A DNA stretch of 51,643 nt from CAYFUL01 sp964346375 (GCA_964346375.1 CAYFUL010000002.1:1-51643), one strand, 5' to 3'; shown: positions 8,521 through 17,468, counted from the stretch's first letter. Notes: generated by a model from the sequence alone, not told the origin. Numbers and translations: made by a program.

Positions 8521-8718
8521 AATAATATTTCCTTCCCACACTGCTTTCGAGGTAAAGGCGTTAAAAAAATTCCATGTTTGAGCCTGAAAGGCGAGTTTGG
8601 AATTTTTAGCCTTTGCCGAGAAAGCTTTCATTTAGTAAGCGAGAGGGGTTACAGGGGGTTGAAGGGGGGCCTAAGGGGAGAAACTGCGTTATTTCTCCCC
8701 TGGTCCCCCTTCATTTAA
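8521..8718 (-). repeat. Repeat A, copy 2
   Basis: This is the inverted-orientation copy of the element at 4031-4229. It has the same two-hairpin layout: the GC-rich hairpin lies at about 8660-8712 and the imperfect inverted repeat at about 8545-8630. With copy 1 it brackets the ABC transporter and hydrolase genes as a pair of inverted repeats about 4.3 kb apart. The flanks at 8413-8520 and 8719-8780 contain nothing I recognise. Confidence 0.87.
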
Positions 8719-8782
8719 ATAAAAAAGTATTTTTATTATATCTGTATTTTTCTATACTCTGTATTTTACAAAAATTTTAAAG

Positions 8783-8833
8783 TTATTTAACTACTGTTAT
8801 AGTTCTAGTACTTCCATCCCATTCTATATTTAC
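8783..8833 (-). pseudogene. Remnant of a stalk-domain gene 3' end
   Basis: The minus strand encodes NIEWDGSTRTITVVK and a stop. This is nearly the same as the last residues of the gene at 11798-13993 (NIEWDESTRTVTVVK). Even the bases after the stop match (AAAGTTATTTAACTAC). It is the leftover tail of a third paralogue, probably from recombination between tandem copies. No start or ribosome binding site is present. Confidence 0.8.
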
Positions 8834-8837
8834 ATAG

Positions 8838-8880
8838 AAAAAACCTCAAGAAAAGAAACAAAAGTGTCGTTCTTGAGGTT
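8838..8880 (-). terminator. Terminator of the CHAP-G5 gene
   Basis: An 11-bp perfect stem (AACCTCAAGAA/TTCTTGAGGTT) with a 17-nt loop is followed on the minus strand by a T run. It lies just after the stop of the large secreted protein gene. Confidence 0.88.
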
Positions 8881-8913
8881 AAAATTCATATGTGATTTTT
8901 TATTCTTGAGATA

Positions 8914-11646
8914 TTATTTGAAAAATATTAGCACTGTTCTATCGGCTTCATTCCATTCAACATCCTGTTCAACTCCATCTGTTAGATTTCCACTTGTAAG
9001 TCCAAATAGCTTAGATATATTTGTTAATGGCAACAAAATTCTATCGTTTTTTATAACTGTCTTAGAATCCATTTTAATAACTTCGCCATTAGAAAGGACT
9101 ATTTCATCTCCGTCAATTTGAATTTTAGCAGTTAAATTATCTTTCTTAAAGATTGCAGTTCTACTTTCCTCATCATAGTCAACCTTTACTCCAATAAGTT
9201 CTGCTATAAATCTCATAGGAAGCATTGTTCTACTATTTTGAATAATTGGTGCTACATCTAATATTTGTTTATTAGATTTTCCAACTTTAATTAATTCATA
9301 ATCAATAGAATCAATTTTGATGATATCAACATTATCGAATCTATTGTTTTTACTTTCTTTTACTACATTATCTTTAGATGGAATTGAGGCACTTGAATAA
9401 GAACCGATTATTGTACTACCACTATGGATATAGGTGCCGTAACGAATAATCTTATTAACTGGTGCAACTATAACATTTTCGCTAACAAATATTTTCTCTT
9501 CCTCTTCTCCTTCGTAACCTTCGATGTTTTTATATTTTTTGAGTGTGTAATGTTTTTCTAATTTTCCGTTTTTACCAACTTGAGTTACTCTTTCTAATCC
9601 TTTCTCTAGTGTAGGATCTGCAATTCTTATAGTTTTAAAAGGAATTTCCTCTGTTTCTACTATATCTTCAGAAGTTATTTCAACTCTAGGACCATAGTGA
9701 ATAATCTCTTTAGTTGGATCTAATGTAATTCCTTCACTTAAAAACTCTTTTTTATTTTCAGGTCCTTCATATCCCTCAATATTTTTAAAGTGGGTTACTT
9801 TATATTTTTTAGCGAGATTTCCAACCTTACCCTCTTGTACAGTAACTTCTTCATTTAGTCCTAGAGTTTTGTCTAGGATTCTTTCAGTTTCAAAAGGAAT
9901 ATCTTCGTTTTCAATTACTTCTTCTTCAGTTATTTCAACTTTAGCACCATAGTTAATAATTTTATCTACTGGCTTTAGAATAATAGTTTCTTTTACTAAA
10001 TTTCTAATTTCTTCAGGACCATCGTAGCCTTCTATATTGTTATATCTAGTTACTTTATATTCCTTCTCTAAAGTACCTTCTACACCCTCTTGTTTTTCAA
10101 CTTCTACATTCATCTTTAGACGTGAGTCAAATACTCTTTTAGTTTCAAAAGGAATTTTTTCTTGTTCCTTTACAACATCTTTAGTAGTAATAACTCTTGG
10201 ACCGTATTCTATAATTTTGTCCTTTGCAGGTGTTAAAGTTTCTATCTTAGTTATGGTATGCTCTACATCAGGACCAGTATAGCCTTCTATATTTTCATAG
10301 TACTTGACAGTTTTATATACTCTGTCAACTCCCTTTTCCCCTTCTTGAGAAACTCTTTCTGTATTAAAATCTAAATCCTTATTTAATCTTCGGATTGTAT
10401 TAAAATCAGATTGGACTTGATCTGTCATAGTTTTTTCAGTAATCTTTACCTTTGGACCATAGTGTATTATTTTTTCAACGGGTTCAACTCTAGTTTCGCT
10501 TACATAACTTTCAACTACAGGTTGTCCCGCTGGACCATATTCTGCATTGGTATAGGTGGTCTTCAAATATTTTTTGGCAATATTTCCATTAACTCCTTCT
10601 TGATGGGTTACTTCCTTGTTGAGTTCCATATCTGGAATTAGAACTCTCCTAGTATTAAATGGAATTGGAGTATTTTTTGTAACGTATTCTTGGTAACCTG
10701 TTGGACCATAGGTAGTTATTTTGGGAACTGGATTTATACTAATTCTTGTAGAAATAGTTTCTCTATGGGTTTCAACATTATTTTTATAATGGATTCTGAT
10801 GGTATGAATTTTCTCTCCATTTTGACCATTTTGTGTAATTTTATCAGGTGCGTTTAAAGGCATATTTACGTCAAATCTTCTCTCTTTAGTAAAAGGTATG
10901 CTTTCCCTCTGCTCAATATCACTTGAGGTATATACATCTTGTACTGGTGGGTAATTTGATTTTTCATATCTTGGGCGTAGCCAGCCTTTAACGGTGTTAT
11001 AACTCCAATTCATAACATGAGTTGGTACCCAAGGTCTAAATCCATCCTGTTGGATTAATTTTATTGTTAAGCCATCTGCACTTTGACAAATACCTACATG
11101 TCCGTGAATGTTAGTTGGAGTGGGATTAAAAACGACTATGTCTCCAGGAAGGGGATAACTATTAGGGTTGCCCCATTCATTTAGTATTTTTATAAAATAA
11201 TTGCTATTTGCCCAGTCATATATCTGGTATGCATGATAGACACCATTACCAGCAGTGGTAAAACCAAATAGGTCAAGCATATATTGATTAGCAACAGCGA
11301 CACATTGATAATCAGAAGTACCTAGCGTAATTCCTCGCCCAATATAACTATTAATTAAATTAATTACAGACTGTGGTGCTGATCTTTGTACTGGAATTTT
11401 AAACTCAGGTGATATTTCTATTTCCGTACCATCAAGAGTACTGCTTTCCACCAATTCAGTTGAGGATGAATCTTCCAAAACTTTACTCTCTTTTTCTTTA
11501 CTATCATCTACTAAGGTGCTATGTAATGAAGTTTCGTTTTCATTAACTCCTTCAGATGTCTTTGCATTTAAAATACTAGGGCTAACGGATAATATAAGCA
11601 TTGTAGCGCTCAAGGCAAAAATGATATTTCTCTTAAACTTTTTCAT
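8914..11646 (-). CDS. Secreted CHAP-G5-stalk domain protein
   Basis: This protein of about 910 residues begins with a signal peptide (MKKFKRNIIFALSATMLILS, cleavage near ILNAK). A CHAP-type amidase/endopeptidase domain follows (catalytic Cys near 114 in DYQCVAVANQ, His near 179 in HGHVGIC). Then come six G5-like repeats of about 85 residues, from about 240 to 735, most ending in KIIxYG. A C-terminal copper-amine-oxidase N-domain-like region closes the protein. CHAP domains cut peptidoglycan; G5 domains bind sugars or Zn at cell surfaces. It is probably an exported cell-wall hydrolase with a long adhesive stalk. The ATG at 11646 follows TAGGAGG and is chosen over an upstream ATG because it starts the signal peptide. 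No LPXTG is seen. Confidence 0.9.
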   Translation of the reverse strand: MKKFKRNIIFALSATMLILSVSPSILNAKTSEGVNENETSLHSTLVDDSKEKESKVLEDSSSTELVESSTLDGTEIEISPEFKIPVQRSAPQSVINLINSYIGRGITLGTSDYQCVAVANQYMLDLFGFTTAGNGVYHAYQIYDWANSNYFIKILNEWGNPNSYPLPGDIVVFNPTPTNIHGHVGICQSADGLTIKLIQQDGFRPWVPTHVMNWSYNTVKGWLRPRYEKSNYPPVQDVYTSSDIEQRESIPFTKERRFDVNMPLNAPDKITQNGQNGEKIHTIRIHYKNNVETHRETISTRISINPVPKITTYGPTGYQEYVTKNTPIPFNTRRVLIPDMELNKEVTHQEGVNGNIAKKYLKTTYTNAEYGPAGQPVVESYVSETRVEPVEKIIHYGPKVKITEKTMTDQVQSDFNTIRRLNKDLDFNTERVSQEGEKGVDRVYKTVKYYENIEGYTGPDVEHTITKIETLTPAKDKIIEYGPRVITTKDVVKEQEKIPFETKRVFDSRLKMNVEVEKQEGVEGTLEKEYKVTRYNNIEGYDGPEEIRNLVKETIILKPVDKIINYGAKVEITEEEVIENEDIPFETERILDKTLGLNEEVTVQEGKVGNLAKKYKVTHFKNIEGYEGPENKKEFLSEGITLDPTKEIIHYGPRVEITSEDIVETEEIPFKTIRIADPTLEKGLERVTQVGKNGKLEKHYTLKKYKNIEGYEGEEEEKIFVSENVIVAPVNKIIRYGTYIHSGSTIIGSYSSASIPSKDNVVKESKNNRFDNVDIIKIDSIDYELIKVGKSNKQILDVAPIIQNSRTMLPMRFIAELIGVKVDYDEESRTAIFKKDNLTAKIQIDGDEIVLSNGEVIKMDSKTVIKNDRILLPLTNISKLFGLTSGNLTDGVEQDVEWNEADRTVLIFFK

Positions 11647-11743
11647 GTACCTCCTAAAATATATTTTCAGGTACATTATATATATAGTCAAGCCATTCGG
11701 AGAAGGTAGTTTTTGTTTTGAAAATTTTTAAGATAATATAAAT

Positions 11744-11793
11744 AAAAAAGGTGATGGAGAGAATAGAAAATTCTATTCTACAACATCACCTTT
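11744..11793 (-). terminator. Terminator of the choice-of-anchor gene
   Basis: Outer arms AAAGGTGATG/CATCACCTTT enclose a second stem (AGAATAGAA/TTCTATTCT), followed on the minus strand by T-rich sequence. It is placed five bases after the stop of the upstream-lying minus-strand gene. Confidence 0.85.
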
Positions 11794-11797
11794 AAAG

Positions 11798-13993
11798 TTA
11801 TTTAACTACTGTTACAGTTCTAGTACTTTCGTCCCACTCAATATTTTGAACTACATCGTCCTTAGTATTTCCATTTGTAAGTCCAAATATATTTGCTATA
11901 TTAGAAATTGGTACTAGTATTCTGCCATTTATATTTACAGGTTTTGTATCAAGTGTAATAACTCTTCCGTCTGAAACTACTGCTTCATTTCCATCGATTT
12001 GAATTTTTAATTGGATGCCCTTTGATTTAAATGTTGCCGTTCTTGAATCTTTATTGTACTCCACTTCTGCGCCGATTGAATATGCAGCGTATCTAATTGG
12101 TAGCAGTGTTCTACTATTTTCAATAATAGGTGTAACGTCCATCTTTATAGTACTTTCTGTTCCATCTACTACTACTTTTACATCACTATTGTCGATGGTA
12201 AAAGTTGTCTTAGTGGATTTTTGAAGTCCTTCTTCTAGTGAGTACTCCTTCTTTACAGGTTGCTCTACTGGTTTTACTGCTGGTTTAATTTCCGCTGGCT
12301 TTGTTACCATATTAAACCCTCCGCCAATTATTACTGGTGGATAGTAATTTTCTGTTTTATCTACTACTGGAACGTACTTAGAAAACTCAAATATAGAAAC
12401 CGTTCCTGAAACTTCATTGGCAACTAGTATAAGTGGTTTTTTTGTTGGAGAATCCTCTGCCTCGATGGTACAAATTCCCTCAGGTCCTAAATCTCCCTTT
12501 TCCTCAAAGGAAAGCTTACCTGTATTATCAAATCTTCTAATGTCAATATAGTCGGCGTATTTTGCATTACCTGGGCTTGTAATATCATAAACCATTATTC
12601 CGCCCACTCTTTCAAGTCCAATAATTGCGTAAACTTTATTTCCAACTTTTATTGTCTCTACGCTTTCTGGCTCCGGTCCCTTTTTATTACTTCTTCTGTC
12701 AAGTTCATCTGGGTCCCCTTCGTCTTCTGCGTGAGTTGCATTAAAGTAATTTGGAAGTAATCTTGCAGTATTTTGTTCAAACTCTGCTCCAGAATCGTAA
12801 ACTTGTTCTAAATTACTTCCCTCTATGATTGAAAAACTTCTTCCTCCAAGTAGGTAGTATTCTCCATTTCCAAGGCCTTCAGTTTTTTCTTTAACTAAAA
12901 ATTCAGTTTTCTTTCCGTCTTTTTTTCCAATATGGTCGGAGTCAATATTTACATACTCAAATTCTCCCTTGCCCCATTCTCTTGCATCTCCTTCATTGGG
13001 AGTAAGAATGTAGTCCTTTCCATTAATATTTACAACGGAAATTCCATCAGGCATATATACTCCAAATACTCCCTCTTTTGTTCTAATGTCAATAATTGGA
13101 GTTTCATTTCTCTTTATATCAATTTCATTTCCCACTATGCTATGGTCTTTAAAACCAAGTCCCTTTACAAATTCCCAAGTTAAATTTTCAAGGTTAAGTT
13201 TTCCAATGGCATTGTTCTCCTGTAGAGAAACGTAGGCGAATCTTTCATCATCAGTAATTGCGACATACTCTGGTTCAAAATCCTCCTTTGGATTTGCATC
13301 TTTTCTAAGAAGTGCGCCATTTGCAAGTGCATCTTCTCTTGTAATACTTTCAAATCCAATAGTTTTTACAGTTGATTTTTTAATACTATCTCCAAGTTTT
13401 ACAACAGTTACACTTCCATCAGGGTCAACTAAGCCTTCCCCATAGCCCTCTCTAGGTTCTCCTTCATTTGCAGTGATAATATAGTCTCCACTTTCAGAGA
13501 AAGTAACCATATCAGGTTGAACTCCTGCATCAAAGGAGTGGACAAAATTTCCATCTCTATCAAGAAGAACGATGTACCCATTTTCATCGTATTCGGAGTG
13601 TTGAACTGCAAGGGCAAGTAATTTTCTATTTGCATTGTAGGAAACAGAAGTAAGATCTCCCGGAACTATGTCTGTGCCTTTTAAAACCTCTTTAATGTCA
13701 AAGTTTGAAAGTTTTTTCGTACTACCATCACTATTGATTTTCACCTTGTCGATGGATTGAGTTTTACCACTTACGAGATAGAAAGTTTTTTCATATCTAT
13801 CGTAGGTTACAATTTCTGCTACTCCACCATCTGCATCAGTATGACCTGTGGAATAACTTCCTAAATAACTTACAATACCCTTATCGCTAGTAGTATTAAT
13901 TTTTTTCGTCGACTCACTAAAGGCAAGTACAGGACTTGCAACACTAAATAACATTGTGGCAGTTAATGCCATAGATAAAATTTTCTTTTTCAT
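11798..13993 (-). CDS. Secreted choice-of-anchor I / stalk domain protein
   Basis: This protein of about 731 residues carries a signal peptide (MKKKILSMALTATMLFSVAS, cleavage near VLA-F). It then has a long beta-propeller-like region of the choice-of-anchor I family (residues about 35-540; ITANEGEPREGYG, LTPNEGDAREWG and GPEGI motifs). A proline-rich linker and a C-terminal stalk domain related to the copper amine oxidase N-domain follow (about 610-731). Relatives are often annotated as phytase- or phosphatase-like; no catalytic claim is made here. The C-terminal domain is shared with its downstream neighbour and with the remnant at 8783-8833, so it probably anchors or displays the protein. 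The ATG at 13993 follows GGAGG. Confidence 0.88.
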   Translation of the reverse strand: MKKKILSMALTATMLFSVASPVLAFSESTKKINTTSDKGIVSYLGSYSTGHTDADGGVAEIVTYDRYEKTFYLVSGKTQSIDKVKINSDGSTKKLSNFDIKEVLKGTDIVPGDLTSVSYNANRKLLALAVQHSEYDENGYIVLLDRDGNFVHSFDAGVQPDMVTFSESGDYIITANEGEPREGYGEGLVDPDGSVTVVKLGDSIKKSTVKTIGFESITREDALANGALLRKDANPKEDFEPEYVAITDDERFAYVSLQENNAIGKLNLENLTWEFVKGLGFKDHSIVGNEIDIKRNETPIIDIRTKEGVFGVYMPDGISVVNINGKDYILTPNEGDAREWGKGEFEYVNIDSDHIGKKDGKKTEFLVKEKTEGLGNGEYYLLGGRSFSIIEGSNLEQVYDSGAEFEQNTARLLPNYFNATHAEDEGDPDELDRRSNKKGPEPESVETIKVGNKVYAIIGLERVGGIMVYDITSPGNAKYADYIDIRRFDNTGKLSFEEKGDLGPEGICTIEAEDSPTKKPLILVANEVSGTVSIFEFSKYVPVVDKTENYYPPVIIGGGFNMVTKPAEIKPAVKPVEQPVKKEYSLEEGLQKSTKTTFTIDNSDVKVVVDGTESTIKMDVTPIIENSRTLLPIRYAAYSIGAEVEYNKDSRTATFKSKGIQLKIQIDGNEAVVSDGRVITLDTKPVNINGRILVPISNIANIFGLTNGNTKDDVVQNIEWDESTRTVTVVK

Positions 13994-14093
13994 AAATACC
14001 TCCAATGGTAGTAGAATATAGTATAAATAGAAAATCTTTGTATGGTGAAGGTAAACTAGGAGTAAAATCAACAAAAATATTTAAATTTTTTCC

Positions 14094-14122
14094 TTGACAT
14101 TATTTAAAGTATAGGTTATTAT
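14094..14122 (+). promoter_or_regulatory. Sigma-A promoter of rplJL
   Basis: TTGACA (14094-14099) and TATTAT (14117-14122) are separated by 17 bases. The promoter gives rplJ-rplL its own start, needed here because rplA is 13 kb away and has its own terminator. Confidence 0.9.
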
Positions 14123-14128
14123 GTTTTA

Positions 14129-14190
14129 TGTTAATGCCGCAGACAGTAGGGAGGTAACTTTAAAAATCCTACCGAGGAAGAAACACTTAT
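14129..14190 (+). ncRNA. L10 ribosomal protein leader
   Basis: The segment holds the conserved parts of the L10(L12)4-binding leader: GCCGCAGACAGTAGG near 14136 and CCTACCGAGGAA near 14169, which pair across a short loop. In other Firmicutes excess L10-L12 complex binds this RNA and represses rplJL. Together with the terminator at 14210-14236 it forms an attenuation switch. Confidence 0.88.
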
Positions 14191-14209
14191 ATTTTTATTT
14201 GTATTTCTA

Positions 14210-14236
14210 TCTCACAGCGGCTGTGAGATTTTTTTT
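14210..14236 (+). terminator. Attenuator terminator in the L10 leader
   Basis: A perfect 8-bp stem (TCTCACAG/CTGTGAGA) with a 3-nt loop is followed by eight T. It lies between the L10 leader and rplJ, so some transcripts probably stop here. Confidence 0.9.
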
Positions 14237-14261
14237 ATTTATAGACAGAAGGGGTGTAAAG

Positions 14262-14798
14262 TTGAAAGAAGAAAAACTTCAATCTAAACAGGCCCTTGTT
14301 GATGAAATTGTAGAAAAAATCAAGGCGGCTCAAAGTATTGTACTTGTAAACTATAGAGGTCTAGACGTTGCTGAAGCAACTGAGCTAAGAGCAAAGTATA
14401 GAGAAGCAGGCGTAGACTACAAGGTTTATAAGAACACTATGATGAGACGTGCTTTTGACGAATGTGGTTTTGAGGATATGGCTGAATTTTTAAAAGGGCC
14501 ATCAGCTATTGCATTTTCAAACGAGGATATTGCAGCAGCAGCTAAAATAACTACAGAATTTACAAAGACACATCAACAAGTAGAAATTAAAGCAGGTCTA
14601 GTAGACGGCAAGGTAATTAGCGCAAGCGAAGTAGACGATTTAGCAAAACTTCCAGCAAAAGAAGTACTTATTGCTCAAGTTCTTGGTGGCTTAAATGCTC
14701 CAATTCAAGGACTTGTTAATGTATTAAACGGAAATATTAGAGGATTAGCAGTTGTATTAAAGGCGATTGCAGAGAAAAAAGAAAGCGAAGCAGCTTAA
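14262..14798 (+). CDS. rplJ: 50S ribosomal protein L10
   Basis: This 178-residue protein anchors L7/L12 dimers to the ribosomal stalk. The N-terminal rRNA-binding domain (SIVLVNYRGLDVAEATELR, YKVYKNTMMRRAF) and the C-terminal helix that binds L12 (GLVNVLNGNIRGLAVVLKAI) are both present. The start is TTG at 14262 after AAGGGG. A longer in-frame reading from 14121 runs through the L10 leader and the attenuator hairpin, so it cannot be the true start. Confidence 0.96.
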   Translation: MKEEKLQSKQALVDEIVEKIKAAQSIVLVNYRGLDVAEATELRAKYREAGVDYKVYKNTMMRRAFDECGFEDMAEFLKGPSAIAFSNEDIAAAAKITTEFTKTHQQVEIKAGLVDGKVISASEVDDLAKLPAKEVLIAQVLGGLNAPIQGLVNVLNGNIRGLAVVLKAIAEKKESEAA

Positions 14799-14815
14799 TT
14801 TAGGAGGAATAAAAA

Positions 14816-15199
14816 ATGTCAGATAAAGTAAATGCACTTATTGAAGAAATTAAAGGACTTACAGTATTAGAACTTTCAGAAGTAGTAAAGGCTCTTGAAG
14901 AAGAATTTGGAGTATCAGCAGCAGCTCCTATGGCAGTAGCAGCAGCTCCAGCAGCAGGTGGCGCAGCTCCAGCAGCAGCAGAAGAAAAAACTGAATTCGA
15001 CGTTGTTCTTACTTCAGCAGGACAAGAAAAAATTAAAGTAGTTAAGGCTGTAAAGGATCTTACAGGACTTGGACTTAAAGAAGCAAAAGCTATCGTAGAT
15101 GAAGCTCCAAAGGCAATTAAAGAAGGAGTTTCTAAAGACGAAGCAGAAGAAATCAAAGCTAAACTTGAAGAAGTTGGAGCAGTTGTAGAAGTTAAGTAA
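14816..15199 (+). CDS. rplL: 50S ribosomal protein L7/L12
   Basis: This 127-residue stalk protein has the N-terminal dimer domain (LIEEIKGLTVLELSEVVKAL), an Ala/Pro-rich hinge near residues 34-56 and the C-terminal factor-binding domain (KIKVVKAVKDLTGLGLKEAK). It recruits translation GTPases. It follows rplJ by 17 bases with an AGGAGG site. A terminator follows, and rpoB, the usual next gene, is absent. Confidence 0.98.
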   Translation: MSDKVNALIEEIKGLTVLELSEVVKALEEEFGVSAAAPMAVAAAPAAGGAAPAAAEEKTEFDVVLTSAGQEKIKVVKAVKDLTGLGLKEAKAIVDEAPKAIKEGVSKDEAEEIKAKLEEVGAVVEVK

Positions 15200-15221
15200 G
15201 AATTGAATAAAAAAAATCTAG

Positions 15222-15247
15222 GGGCTGAGGAAACTCAGCTCTTTTTT
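15222..15247 (+). terminator. Terminator after rplL
   Basis: An 8-bp stem (GGGCTGAG/CTCAGCTC, one G-T pair) with a GAAA loop is followed by six T. Confidence 0.9.
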
Positions 15248-15309
15248 ATGTGGCAAAAGAATGTTAAATAAATAGTTTATTATATACCTACAGAGTATTG
15301 AATACAAAT

Positions 15310-15338
15310 TTGTTATCCTGGGTAGAAATTTTTATAAG
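15310..15338 (+). promoter_or_regulatory. Possible promoter of the decayed thl-hbd pair
   Basis: TTGTTA and TATAAG are separated by 17 bases, about 80 bases before the thiolase start. The match to consensus is only moderate. Confidence 0.35.
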
Positions 15339-15419
15339 TGAGTTAATTTTAAACTTAGTCAAAATAAACATTTTAGCAACAGAAGAAAATTTTTCAAACG
15401 ATACAATTGGAGGTTTAAT

Positions 15420-16596
15420 ATGGAAAGAGAAGTTGTAATCGTTGGGTACAAGAGAACCCCCTTTGGAAAACTAGGCGGAGCACTAAAGGAGTTTTCTGCA
15501 ACTGATTTAGGTGCACTTGCTATTAAAGAGTTAGTAAATTCTACTGGAGTTGATCCAAGTTCAATAGACTATGTTTATATGGGAATGGTACTTCAAGGTG
15601 GAACAGGACAAATTCCTTCTCGTCAAGCAACTATAAAAGCTGGGCTTCCATACGAAGTTCCATCTATTACTGTAAATAAGGTTTGTTGTTCAGGTATTAA
15701 TGCAGTTTAAGGTGCATGGCTTAGAATTAAATCTGGTCTTGCAGATATAGTTATCGCCGGTGGAATGGGAATCTATCTCCAACGCTCCATATTTTACTAA
15801 AAACACCCGTTGGGGCGCAAGAATGGGCGATGTTAAACTTACAGATTTAATGATTCACGACGGATTATGGTGTTCATTCTACGATAGACATATGGCTCTA
15901 CATGGTTCTGACGTTGCAAATGAATATAGTGTAAGTAGAAAAGAGCAAGATGAATGGTCAAAGATTAGCCAGGATAGAGCAATTAATGCAATTGACTCTG
16001 GCGTATTTGAAAATGAAGTATTTGCTGTAGAAACTAAGATGGGTGTTGTAGATACTGACGAGGCTCCTAGAAGGGGTACTACAATGGAAGGCCTTGAAAA
16101 ACTTCAACCAGTATTTGGCCACGACGGAAGTGTAACTGCTGGTAATGCTCCTGGAGTAAATGACGGAGCTGCTGCAATTCTACTTATGGAAAGAAAGAAA
16201 GCTGAAGAGCTTGGTATGGAAATTCTAGCTACTATTGTTGACCATAGACAGGTTTCTCAAGAGCCAAAGTATATTGCAACTGTACCTGGTCTTTCCATTA
16301 ATAAGATCCTTGAGAAAAATAATCTTTCTATTGATGATATAGATCTATTTGAGGTAAACGAAGCTTTTGCAGCTGTAGTACTAGTAAGTCAAAAAATCGC
16401 AGGGTATGATTTAGAAAAGGTAAATATTCATGGTGGAGCAGTTGCTTATGGTCATCCAATTGGAGCCACAGGTGCAAGAATTACTATGCACGCTATTGAG
16501 GCTCTAAGAAATAGAGGCGGAGGATTGGCGATTGCAGCAATCTGTAGTGGGGCTGCACAAGGAGATGCACTACTATTAAAAGTGGAGGGTAAATAA
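15420..16596 (+). pseudogene. Acetyl-CoA acetyltransferase (thiolase), decayed
   Basis: This second thiolase copy would condense two acetyl-CoA to acetoacetyl-CoA. It keeps the N-terminal active-site region (NKVCCSG), the NEAFAAV segment and the GHPIGATGARI motif, but has two lesions. A TAA at 15708-15710 follows INAV, and an extra G in the GGG at 15767-15769 shifts the frame within GGMESISNAPY. Removing the G restores a continuous frame to 16596. The intact paralogue is at 31871-33049. AATTGGAGG precedes the ATG. Two lesions in one gene argue for real decay over a sequencing slip, though the G run is a typical slip site. Confidence 0.88.
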
Positions 16597-17443
16597 TGTA
16601 AAAAATACTAGTAATTGGCGCTGGTCAAATGGGCGGGGGAATAGCACAAGTTATGGCTCAAGCAGGCAAGAAGGTATATCTATACGATATTAAAGAGGAA
16701 TTTATTACTAAGAGACTTGAATTTATTGACTCTATTCTTGAAAAGGACGTAAAAAAGGAAAAGATAAGTGAAGATGATAAAAGGAAGGCGTTAGAAAATC
16801 TTGAGCCTGCACTAACTCTAGATGTAGTTGCAGATTGCGATTTAGTAATTGAAGCGGCAGTTGAAAATCTTGATATTAAGACTAAGATTTTTAAAGAGCT
16901 AGACGAAAAGGCAAAGCCAGAGTGTATACTAGCAACTAATACATCTTCTCTTCCTATAACAACTATTGCAGCTGCAACTAATAGACCAGAAAAGGTAATT
17001 GGGATGCACTTTATGAATCCAGTTCCTGTAATGACACTTGTAGAAATTATTAGGGGAATTCAAACTTCAGACGAAACATACCAAGCAATTCACAACTTAA
17101 CTGAAGAAATTGGCAAGTTCCCAGTTGAAGTAAGAGACTTCCCAGGATTTGTATCCAATAGAGTACTACAAGTAATGATTAACGAAGCTATCCACTGTGT
17201 AAATGAAGGCGTTGCGACAATTGAAGGTATTGATGAAGTTATGAAACGTGGAATGAACCATCCAATGGGACCACTTATGTTAGCAGATTTTATTGGACTT
17301 GATACAGTTCATTCAATACTTGAAATAATGTACAATGGCTTTGGAGATCCAAAATACAAACCATGTGCACTACTAACTCAATATGTAACAGCAGGTTGGG
17401 TAGGTAAGAAGCTGGTAAGGGATTCTACGATTGGAGCAAATAA
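16596..17443 (+). pseudogene. 3-Hydroxybutyryl-CoA dehydrogenase, decayed
   Basis: This homologue of Hbd would reduce acetoacetyl-CoA to 3-hydroxybutyryl-CoA. Codon 2 is TAA (ATG-TAA-AAA, then ILVIGAGQMGGGIA), so the normal start, which overlaps the thiolase stop, gives no protein. A base is also missing between 17411 and 17412. With one A restored the end reads KTGKGFYDWSK and a TAA at 17441-17443, matching the family terminus. The NAD-binding loop GAGQMGGG and the MHFMNPVPVM segment are otherwise kept. An internal ATG at 16629 would lack the first Rossmann strand. Confidence 0.88.
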
Positions 17444-17448
17444 AGTTT

Positions 17449-17468
17449 GTGGAGCATCTCTGCTCCAC
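17449..17468 (+). terminator. Hairpin after the decayed hbd
   Basis: A perfect 8-bp stem (GTGGAGCA/TGCTCCAC) with a TCTC loop follows the original stop codon by six bases. The T-run is poor, so termination may have weakened. Confidence 0.5.

Noticed and set aside
14121..14261. An in-frame extension of rplJ upstream of 14262
   Set aside because: It runs through the -10, the L10 leader and the attenuator hairpin, and its residues do not match L10; the TTG at 14262 has a ribosome binding site and starts the family sequence.
1709..17443. Reassignment of TAA to Gln (an altered genetic code)
   Set aside because: Many intact genes here end in TAA at the right length (rplK, rplA, rplL, thlA, metK), so TAA is a normal stop.
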